A stretch of 21,501 nucleotides of DNA from Methanosarcinaceae archaeon UBA470 (GTDB lineage Archaea; Halobacteriota; Methanosarcinia; Methanosarcinales; Methanosarcinaceae): NCBI GenBank assembly GCA_002508425.1, contig DAKU01000004.1, positions 1 through 21,501 of the forward strand, in the 5' to 3' direction. Under the pieces are notes generated by a model. The model worked only from the letters and a program-made list of their open reading frames with translations. It did no database searches and was not told the origin of the DNA. Below are positions 15,817 to 21,501 of this stretch, in pieces. Numbering within the stretch: position 1 is the stretch's first letter; every line of letters starts with the position of its first letter. A program made the position numbers and the translations under genes.

Positions 15817-15857
15817 ATGATGAAAGACTATGAAATGTATCATAGTTTTGAAGGAGA
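15817..15857 (+). promoter_or_regulatory. Hairpin with k-turn-like flanks next to the rpl7ae ribosome binding site
   Basis: A 10-base stem (15824-15833 with 15840-15849, one G-U pair, loop AATGTA) ends directly before the ribosome binding site AAGGAGAT. It is preceded by GA (15822-15823) and followed by GA (15850-15851), which can form the tandem sheared G-A pairs of a kink-turn; ATGATGA at 15817 also matches a box C. A second stem beyond the G-A pairs is weak. L7Ae is a k-turn binder, so self-control of translation is possible. Confidence 0.4.
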
Positions 15858-15865
15858 TAAATAAT

Positions 15866-16222
15866 ATGGCAAAAAAATTCGATATTCCAGCAGAGCTCGC
15901 TGACAAAGCACTCGAGAGCGTTGAACTTGCAAGAGATACCGGTAAACTCAAAAAGGGTACCAACGAAGTAACAAAAGCAATTGAGAGAGGTATCGTTAAG
16001 CTTGCAATCATTGCAGAGGACATTCAGCCTGAAGAGATTATTGCTCACATTCCTGTACTATGTGAAGAAAAGAATGCACCCTATATCTTTGTAAAGCAGC
16101 AGAAGGAACTTGGAGCTGCATGCGGTATTGGCGTAAACTGTGCAACAGTAGCCATCGTCGATGCTGGAAAGGGTGCAGAGCTTATTGAAGACATAGTTCA
16201 GAAGGTTAACGCCCTGAAGTAA
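15866..16222 (+). CDS. rpl7ae: Ribosomal protein L7Ae (k-turn binding)
   Basis: L7Ae is part of the large ribosomal subunit and also the core k-turn binding protein of box C/D and H/ACA guide RNPs and of RNase P in archaea. The 118-residue product has the family RNA-binding core (KKGTNEVTKAIERGIVKLA, about 30-48), the conserved AEDIQPEEIIAHIPVLCEE and the loop LGAACGIGVNCATVAI. ATG at 15866 is used because AAGGAGAT lies 8 bases upstream and homologues start MAKKF-like; the frame is open further upstream but without family similarity. It opens the cluster with rps28e, rpl24e, ndk and infB. Confidence 0.97.
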   Translation: MAKKFDIPAELADKALESVELARDTGKLKKGTNEVTKAIERGIVKLAIIAEDIQPEEIIAHIPVLCEEKNAPYIFVKQQKELGAACGIGVNCATVAIVDAGKGAELIEDIVQKVNALK

Positions 16223-16243
16223 ACCCCCTGGGAGGTATAGACA

Positions 16244-16459
16244 ATGGCAGATGATGATACAGGATATGCGGCAGAGGTCATCGATGTTATCGGAAATACC
16301 GGTATGCATGGTGAAGCCAGCCAGATCCAGTGCAGAGTTCTGGAAGGCCGCGACAAGGGTCGTATTATTACCCGTAACAGTGTAGGCCCTGTAAGAATCG
16401 GGGATGTCTTCATGCTTATGGAGACCTCAAGGGAAGCAAAGAAGCTTACTACAAGGTGA
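16244..16459 (+). CDS. rps28e: Ribosomal protein S28e
   Basis: S28e is a small OB-fold protein of the 30S subunit near the mRNA exit and decoding region, found in archaea and eukaryotes only. The 71-residue product contains the typical AEVIDVIGNTGMHGEASQIQ start and the highly conserved C-terminal half with VLEGRDKGRIITRNSVGPV and RIGDVFMLMET. The ATG at 16244 follows a GGGAGGT ribosome binding site, 21 bases after the rpl7ae stop. Its stop codon lies inside the AAGGTGAT ribosome binding site of rpl24e, so the two are coupled. Confidence 0.97.
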   Translation: MADDDTGYAAEVIDVIGNTGMHGEASQIQCRVLEGRDKGRIITRNSVGPVRIGDVFMLMETSREAKKLTTR

Positions 16460-16465
16460 TGTAAA

Positions 16466-16654
16466 ATGGAACAGAGAAAGTGTTCTTTCTGCGGTGAGTT
16501 ACTCGAGCCAGGTACTGGAAAGTTATTCGCCAAGAAAGATGGATCTACATATTATTTCTGTTCATCCAAGTGCGAAAACAACTTTATGCTTGGAAGGCTT
16601 CCAAGGCGTACCATTTGGACAGAGCAGGGCAGGGTACACCTCAAAAAAGCCTGA
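16466..16654 (+). CDS. rpl24e: Ribosomal protein L24e
   Basis: L24e is a small zinc-binding protein of the 50S subunit that takes part in a subunit bridge. The 62-residue product has the expected four cysteines in CSFCG (C6, C9) and CSSKC (C32, C36) and the conserved PGTGKLFAKKDGSTYYFC segment, followed by the NFMLGRLPR basic tail. Six bases separate it from rps28e, and AAGGTGAT upstream is the ribosome binding site. The order rpl7ae-rps28e-rpl24e-ndk is a known conserved archaeal cluster. Confidence 0.97.
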   Translation: MEQRKCSFCGELLEPGTGKLFAKKDGSTYYFCSSKCENNFMLGRLPRRTIWTEQGRVHLKKA

Positions 16655-16666
16655 GCTGGTGTCAAA

Positions 16667-17116
16667 ATGGAACAGACTTATGTGATGATAAAGCCAGACG
16701 CTGTGCAGAGAGGTCTGATAGGCGAGATCATCTTAAGGGTAGAAAGAAAAGGGCTCAAGATAGCAGCCATACGTATGAACGTCATGGACAAAAACAGTGC
16801 TAAGGAGCATTACAAGGAGCATTCTGAAAGACCCTTTTTCAACTCCCTTATAGAGTACGTTACTTCCGGCCCATCTGTGTCCATGGTCATCGAAGGTAAT
16901 AACTCCATCGCGATCATGAGAAGCATCAATGGAGCAACCAACCCGGTGAACGCATTGCCTGGTACTATTCGTGGCGATTTTGCAGTTGAGACAGGAAGGA
17001 ACATTGTGCATGCTTCCGATTCATCTGAAGCTGCAAAGCGTGAGATCTCCATTCATTTTAAGGATAATGAGATCGCAGGTTACAAGAAAATAGATGAAGC
17101 ATGGCTATATGAGTAA
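16667..17116 (+). CDS. ndk: Nucleoside diphosphate kinase
   Basis: Ndk balances nucleoside triphosphates by moving the gamma phosphate through a phosphohistidine. The 149-residue product starts with QTYVMIKPDAVQRGLIG, has the Kpn-loop region and GATNPVNALPGTIRGDFA (89-106), and the active site histidine H115 in NIVHASDSSE. All catalytic motifs are present and the length is typical. The ATG at 16667 is 12 bases after rpl24e and is preceded by GGTG. Presence in the ribosomal cluster upstream of the GTP-dependent factor aIF5B is conserved in archaea. Confidence 0.97.
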   Translation: MEQTYVMIKPDAVQRGLIGEIILRVERKGLKIAAIRMNVMDKNSAKEHYKEHSERPFFNSLIEYVTSGPSVSMVIEGNNSIAIMRSINGATNPVNALPGTIRGDFAVETGRNIVHASDSSEAAKREISIHFKDNEIAGYKKIDEAWLYE

Positions 17117-17228
17117 GCTGGGATAAATATGGTTTTCACCATGCATGATCATTAAAATTGATCAGTATGGAGAATAACCTGCTCCCTATATTCCACACAT
17201 CTTAAGAACAATAATCGAGGGGTTTCTC
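17117..17228 (+). promoter_or_regulatory. ndk-infB spacer with stem-loops
   Basis: Three small stems can be drawn: ATGGT-TTTC-ACCAT (17129-17142), TGATCA (17146-17151) with TGATCA (17159-17164), and GGAG with CTCC just after. None has a clear U tract, so they may attenuate or mark RNA processing rather than end transcription. GAGGG (17218-17222) is the infB ribosome binding site. Confidence 0.35.
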
Positions 17229-19004
17229 ATGGTAGATAAAAAGAATTTACGAACTCCAATTGTATCTGTGATGGGGCACGTAGACCACGGGAAGACCACG
17301 CTGCTTGATAAGATACGGGGAAGTTCAGTTGCTGCTGGCGAAGCAGGTGCAATTACCCAGCATATCGGTGCAACTGAAGTGCCTATAGATGTAATTGTTG
17401 AGAAATGTGGTAATGCTTCTTTAAGGGAAAGGTTTGTCGTGCCAGGACTGTTGTTTATCGATACGCCTGGTCACCATGCATTCACATCCCTGCGCAGTCG
17501 TGGAGGAGCACTCGCTGATCTTGCTATTGTCGTAGTTGATATCAATGAAGGTTTCAAACCACAGACTATAGAAAGCCTGCAGATTCTTAAACGCTTCAAA
17601 ACTCCGTTTGTGGTTGTAGCCAATAAGATCGATAGGATACATGGATGGAATTCCATACCAAATGCTCCTTTCCTTGTAAGCTATAATAAACAGGCTGAAC
17701 ATGTGAAAGGATATCTGGACAACAAATTCTATGAGGTCATAGGTGAGCTGTTCAATATCGGGTTCAATGCTGATCGCTATGATCGGATAACGGACTTCCA
17801 GCGCACAATAGGTGTTATTCCCATTAGTGGTCATACCGGAGAAGGAATACCTGATGTATTGATGGTATTGCTGGGACTGGCACAGAAGTTCCTAGAAGCC
17901 AATCTACAGTATGATGCTACTGGTCCTGGAGTAGGGACCGTACTTGAAGTGAAGGAGGAACGCGGTCTTGGTACCACTGTTGACCTGATACTTTATGACG
18001 GTATGCTGCAGAAAGGCGATACTATTGTTATTGGAAGCCTTGGTGAGCCGATACAGACTAAAGTGAGGGCGATTCTAAAGCCCAGGGCATTGTCTGAGAT
18101 AAAATCCGAAGAAAAGTTCCAGCAGGTCAACAAGGTAATTGCAGCTGCTGGTATAAAGATCTCAGCCCCTAATCTGGATGGAGCCCTTGCAGGCACTCCT
18201 TTAAGAGTTGCCACTGCAGAGACCATTGACAAGATAATTCAGGATATTAAGCAGGAAGTAGATGCAGTACACATTGATACTGATACAATGGGCATTACCA
18301 TCAAAGCTGATACCATCGGTTCCCTTGAAGCTCTTGTTAATGAGCTTAAAAAAGAGGAAATCCCTATAAGGAAAGCTGATGTAGGCGATATTACTCATCG
18401 TGATATCGTTGAGGTTTCAGCCATAGAGGACCCGCAATACTCAGTGCTCGTGGGATTCAACGTAAAGATACTACCTGATGCCAGAGAAAAAGCTCAGCTA
18501 TCCAACATCAAGTTGTTTGTGAATGATGTGATCTACAGGCTCATTGACGACTATAAAGATTGGATAGAAGAGCAGAAAGAACTCTCTGAAAAGAACATTT
18601 CAGAAACTATTATCAAACCTGCTGTTTTCCAGATAATGCGTGACTGTGTTTTCAGACAGAGTAAACCCGCAGTTGTCGGAGTAAAGATCAGGTCTGGTAT
18701 CGTGAGGACAAATGTCGACATCACTAATGCGGATGGTGTGGTCGTTGGCAAGGTCAAGGGTTTGCAATTAAGAGGCGAAAATATAGGCACTGCAAGGACA
18801 GGAATGGAAGTAGCCATGGCCCTTGAAGGACCTACTGTCGGACGCCAGATAAAAGAGGAAGATATTCTTTACGTGAATGTGCCCGAAAGGCATGCAAAGA
18901 TACTTGAGCATGAAATATGCGATTCTCTTTCTGCGGATGAAGTGGAAGCTTTAGATGCATTCTTGGACATTAAGAGAAAGGAAAACCCATTTTGGGCAAA
19001 GTGA
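17229..19004 (+). CDS. infB: Translation initiation factor aIF5B (IF2-like GTPase)
   Basis: aIF5B is the GTPase that promotes joining of ribosomal subunits and placement of the initiator tRNA. The 591-residue product has G1 GHVDHGKT (16-23), G3 DTPGH (78-82) and G4 NKID (132-135), then the beta-barrel domain II (around 230-330), the alpha-beta-alpha domain III and the C-terminal barrel that begins near residue 460. Length matches archaeal proteins without an intein, and the P-loop is uninterrupted. ATG follows GAGGG by 6 bases. It is separated from ndk by 112 bases, so it may be cotranscribed or have its own start. Confidence 0.97.
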   Translation: MVDKKNLRTPIVSVMGHVDHGKTTLLDKIRGSSVAAGEAGAITQHIGATEVPIDVIVEKCGNASLRERFVVPGLLFIDTPGHHAFTSLRSRGGALADLAIVVVDINEGFKPQTIESLQILKRFKTPFVVVANKIDRIHGWNSIPNAPFLVSYNKQAEHVKGYLDNKFYEVIGELFNIGFNADRYDRITDFQRTIGVIPISGHTGEGIPDVLMVLLGLAQKFLEANLQYDATGPGVGTVLEVKEERGLGTTVDLILYDGMLQKGDTIVIGSLGEPIQTKVRAILKPRALSEIKSEEKFQQVNKVIAAAGIKISAPNLDGALAGTPLRVATAETIDKIIQDIKQEVDAVHIDTDTMGITIKADTIGSLEALVNELKKEEIPIRKADVGDITHRDIVEVSAIEDPQYSVLVGFNVKILPDAREKAQLSNIKLFVNDVIYRLIDDYKDWIEEQKELSEKNISETIIKPAVFQIMRDCVFRQSKPAVVGVKIRSGIVRTNVDITNADGVVVGKVKGLQLRGENIGTARTGMEVAMALEGPTVGRQIKEEDILYVNVPERHAKILEHEICDSLSADEVEALDAFLDIKRKENPFWAK

Positions 19005-19062
19005 ATAATAACTATCATATTAAGTAAATTACAAGGATTTATAACAATTTGGAGGAATAAAG

Positions 19063-19455
19063 TTGGCAGATTTTAAAGTAGTAGTTTCAGATCCAAAGAC
19101 AAAGAGTTACCAATTCGATGTGAAGGGTCCCGAAGCAAACAAGTTCATCGGAAAGGCAATAGGTCAGGATATAGATGGTGCTGTAGTCGGTCTTTCAGGA
19201 TATAAACTCTTGATCACCGGTGGAAGTGACAAGAGTGGAATGGTTATGAGGCCAGACCTCCCAGGACCAAAGAGGAAAAAGGTTCTCGTTGCTACTGGTG
19301 TGGGTTATGTACCTAAAGCCAATGGCATGCGCCGCAGAAAGATGATGCATGGAAAAGAGATTTCATCTGATATCATCCAGATCAACACAAAGGTTGTTGA
19401 ATACGGTGAAAAGTCCATCGAAGAGATCGTCGGTGGCGGCAAGACAGAAGAGTGA
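19063..19455 (+). CDS. rps6e: Ribosomal protein S6e
   Basis: S6e is a protein of the small ribosomal subunit shared by archaea and eukaryotes. The 130-residue product carries the family core: ADFKVVVSDPKTKSYQ, then GYKLLITGGSDKSGMVMRPD and LPGPKRKKVLVATGVGYVP, followed by GMRRRKMMHGKEIS. It lacks the long phosphorylated C-terminal tail of the eukaryotic protein, as is usual in archaea. The start is TTG at 19063, supported by GGAGG (19051-19055) 7 bases before it and by the family N terminus. It follows infB by 58 bases and is closed by a terminator at its stop codon. Confidence 0.97.
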   Translation: MADFKVVVSDPKTKSYQFDVKGPEANKFIGKAIGQDIDGAVVGLSGYKLLITGGSDKSGMVMRPDLPGPKRKKVLVATGVGYVPKANGMRRRKMMHGKEISSDIIQINTKVVEYGEKSIEEIVGGGKTEE

Positions 19456-19484
19456 TCCAGGTTAAGGATCATTCACTTTTTTTC
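19453..19484 (+). terminator. Terminator of rps6e
   Basis: TGATCC (19453-19458), which contains the stop codon, pairs with GGATCA (19466-19471). After TTCAC there is a run of seven or more T. Confidence 0.7.
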
Positions 19485-19578
19485 AATACTATCTCGATGC
19501 TATTTTTCTTTTAACTTTCAGAACAATCGCTTAGAAGCATTCTTTTATTCTACTCAATGCTCATCTGCGATGTCACCC

Positions 19579-19605
19579 TTGAAACTGTAGTTTCAATCTT
19601 TTTTT
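19579..19605 (+). terminator. Second plus-strand terminator, overlapping the end of the convergent gene
   Basis: TTGAAAC (19579-19585) and GTTTCAA (19590-19596) form a perfect 7-base stem with loop TGTA, followed by TCTTTTTTT. The second arm contains the stop codon of the convergent 417-residue gene, and the T tract is the complement of its final Lys-Lys codons. Confidence 0.65.
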
Positions 19606-20846
19606 GGTGCTGATATAGAAAGAGCATATTTATGTTCTCCAAATCCCACATCCACAAGCACGCCTACCTTTAGAAGCTTCTTGAAATATTCTGCAGTGCT
19701 CTTTTGTTCCAACCCCAGCTCCTTTGAAGCTTCAGCAATGCCTATAGACCCGTACTCTTGCAATAGTATGAGCAGCCGGTCATATAACTTCGACATTTCC
19801 TTATCCATATTGTGCCAGAACGAAAATCTGTTTGACGGTTTCAGATCTTTATTAAAACAAAAAACACCTGTTCCAAGATCATAAATGAAAAGTGACATAC
19901 GAAGGTGGGAGAAAGATGCTGCCCATTTCATTATATCTTCTGTCCACTCAACCCCCACTACACAGAGGCTCAGGTACTGCCCGGATGGGACCCTGTCCGC
20001 CTCTTTCTGCATAAACTCAGCTATTTGTTTAAGGCTCTCAAAAGGCTTGAATAAAGTATAAAATGTAATAGTTTTGCTGAAAAGGCTGTCGTAGATATAT
20101 CCTCTTATGTATCTCTCACCTTTTTCAAATTCCCATTTCCTGTCTCCAATGTACACATCACTTGCTGATATTTCAGGATGGTTGGTTGAATACTTCTGTT
20201 CCAGCAAGTTAAAATAATTATACAAGCTGGTAAGCAGATGAGGTGCAAGTTCCCTTCCATCCGGCTCTATAATCAGATTGTATGAACTGGTACCCATGGA
20301 TATGCCCATACTCTGACCAGTAGAAGAAGTTCCTGTATTTTTTGAAACATCCCTGCGGATTCCAAATGCTCCTACAGTAGAAGAAGTATCCTTAACTGGC
20401 TCACTAACAACACTAATGCCTGTTCTTACCTTGAATTCCTTAATCACATCATTTGAATCAGGTATCCTTCCCCTGAAATTTCGCTGTAATGCTGTTAGAA
20501 GCTGCTGTAACTTGAAAATATCTATATCCTTTTCTGATTCAGTAAAGGAGATTATGGCTTGATAGAAGATTTCTGAGCTGGCAATAAAATTATCTTCTGA
20601 AGCATAAAATTCATCCAGTGTGCCTTTCCTACTGTTGAAGGTGTCAAGCTTGGACGAACTAATCTCCGGCAGCAGACTATTTATATTCGTCCTCAGGTCT
20701 CTTAGAAGGGATGTTGTTTCCATATCATGCCCGCTATAACTTTTTCTGATCAATCCATCTACAGCAGTATATGCCTGTTCCAGATGTTCCTGAACAGTTT
20801 TCCTGTTCCTATTTTGTAGATCAGACGGATTTTCGACGGCTGCCAT
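19593..20846 (-). CDS. Unrecognised protein with C-terminal winged helix, paired with AAA+ ATPase
   Basis: I do not recognise a named family. The 417-residue product has a helical N-terminal part (about 1-140), a Ser/Thr/Gly-rich linker (about 153-188), a mixed alpha/beta middle domain (about 189-345) with strands such as YLSLCVVGVEW and RMSLFIYDLG, and a C-terminal segment (352-410) shaped like a winged helix (LLILLQEYGSIGIAEASKEL and then a recognition-helix-like stretch with a basic end and a final hairpin). It has no signal peptide or membrane segment, so it should be cytoplasmic. The gene begins 58 bases after the AAA+ gene and runs the same way, suggesting an operon. A weak GAAGAG precedes the ATG. 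Confidence 0.75.
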   Translation of the reverse strand: MAAVENPSDLQNRNRKTVQEHLEQAYTAVDGLIRKSYSGHDMETTSLLRDLRTNINSLLPEISSSKLDTFNSRKGTLDEFYASEDNFIASSEIFYQAIISFTESEKDIDIFKLQQLLTALQRNFRGRIPDSNDVIKEFKVRTGISVVSEPVKDTSSTVGAFGIRRDVSKNTGTSSTGQSMGISMGTSSYNLIIEPDGRELAPHLLTSLYNYFNLLEQKYSTNHPEISASDVYIGDRKWEFEKGERYIRGYIYDSLFSKTITFYTLFKPFESLKQIAEFMQKEADRVPSGQYLSLCVVGVEWTEDIMKWAASFSHLRMSLFIYDLGTGVFCFNKDLKPSNRFSFWHNMDKEMSKLYDRLLILLQEYGSIGIAEASKELGLEQKSTAEYFKKLLKVGVLVDVGFGEHKYALSISAPKKD

Positions 20847-20904
20847 ATCTGTACACTCTTCATAAATTCGTCATTCTGCTGACTTAATATCTTTTAGTAA
20901 CTAT

Positions 20905-21501
20905 TCACCCTGCGTTCAGTTCTCTTTTCAGGATATCCTCAAAAGCATCTGTTTCTCCGGTATGCATGATCTGGTCCTTTGCTTCAATGTACCAGCTCAG
21001 AATGGAAGGTTTCCTCTGCTTTATCGCCTGCAGGAAATCCTGCATCTTTATTTTGCGTGGTTCCCCTCCTCTTAATGCCTCGCCCAGAGGAATGTCTGCT
21101 GCTTCTTTGCAAATAGCAGAGATATCAGCACCGGAATAAGATCCTGTAATGCGTGCAAGTTCCCGCACGTTCACATCATCTGCAATTGGACGCTTTTTTA
21201 GCTGTATGCCAAAAATAGCTACCCTTGCTTCCATATCAGGTTCAGGAATGAATACCAGTTTACTAAAGCGTCCTGGTCTTCGAAGAGCCGGATCTATGGC
21301 CCAGGGTTCGTTTGTCGCAGCAAGCACAAGCAGATTGTCATGGGATGTATCCACTCCATCCATCTGCGCAAGCAGTTCATTCACCACGCGTTTTGCATAA
21401 TCCTCACTTTCACTGCGGCGCACAGCAATGGAATCTATTTCATCGAAGAAGATGATCGATCTCTCACTCTTTCTCGCGATGTCAAATACCTGCTTTATGT
21501 T
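20905..21501 (-). CDS. AAA+ ATPase of the classic (Cdc48/Vps4/PAN-like) clade, N-terminus off window
   Basis: Only the last 198 residues or so are inside the window; the frame stays open to the right edge and the true start lies outside. Visible are Walker B SIIFFDEID, sensor 1 VLAATNEP, the second region of homology DPALRRPGRF with arginine-finger residues, and the small helical lid with SYSGADISAICKEAA carrying the sensor-2 equivalent GAD. These place it among the classic AAA proteins that thread or disassemble proteins. The C-terminal tail after KPSILSWYIEA is not a 26S/PAN-like HbYX end. A partner role with the downstream 417-residue protein is likely from position only. A GTG at 21423 inside the domain is not a real start. 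Confidence 0.9.
   Translation of the reverse strand, partial: NIKQVFDIARKSERSIIFFDEIDSIAVRRSESEDYAKRVVNELLAQMDGVDTSHDNLLVLAATNEPWAIDPALRRPGRFSKLVFIPEPDMEARVAIFGIQLKKRPIADDVNVRELARITGSYSGADISAICKEAADIPLGEALRGGEPRKIKMQDFLQAIKQRKPSILSWYIEAKDQIMHTGETDAFEDILKRELNAG

Noticed and set aside
15830..15865. Upstream start for L7Ae at 15830
   Set aside because: It would begin within the leader hairpin, without a ribosome binding site, and add residues unlike the family.
17229..19004. Possible intein in aIF5B
   Set aside because: Archaeal infB genes can host inteins, but the P-loop region is continuous and the length is that of an intein-free protein.
19590..19605. GTTTCAATCTT looks like the end of the CRISPR repeat at position 1
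   Set aside because: Only about 10 bases match and they form one arm of a terminator hairpin; there is no second copy and no spacer pattern.

Overview
The window comes from a methanogenic archaeon of the Methanosarcinales type; the genus cannot be fixed from sequence alone. The evidence is the archaeal/eukaryal-type ribosomal proteins L7Ae, S28e, L24e and S6e, archaeal aIF5B, archaeal AMP phosphorylase, Trm56, a minimal SufCB pair, archaeal TATA boxes and GGTGAT-type Shine-Dalgarno sites.

Region 1 (1-8643, minus strand) is a complete type I-B CRISPR-Cas locus read right to left: cas8b, cas7, cas5, cas3, cas6, cas1, cas2, cas4, then an AT-rich leader and the first repeat of an array that continues beyond the left edge. 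Genes overlap or nearly touch, so this looks like one operon. Cas8b, Cas7 and Cas5 form Cascade, Cas6 cuts the crRNA, Cas3 degrades the target, and Cas1, Cas2 and Cas4 acquire spacers. The interference half (cas8b-cas3) is clearly more AT-rich than the cas6-cas1-cas2-cas4 half.

Region 2 (8787-12541) is mixed: AMP phosphorylase with tRNA 2'-O-methyltransferase Trm56; on the opposite strand a tiny lipoprotein whose mature part is almost only Asn-X-Thr sequons; a 410-base AT-rich gap; a GNAT acetyltransferase; and a small cytochrome-b5-like protein.

Region 3 (12670-15608) holds the Fe-S assembly pair sufC-sufB and a separate gene for a membrane-anchored, sequon-rich protein of unknown function.

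Region 4 (15691-19483) is the conserved translation cluster rpl7ae-rps28e-rpl24e-ndk-infB, followed by rps6e. The rpl7ae leader is long and ends in a hairpin with k-turn-like features next to the ribosome binding site.

Region 5 (19593-21501, minus strand) has a partial AAA+ ATPase running off the right edge, followed downstream by an unrecognised 417-residue protein ending in a predicted winged helix. The pair is probably an operon and is the least understood part of the window. No tRNA, rRNA, transposase or insertion sequence was seen.
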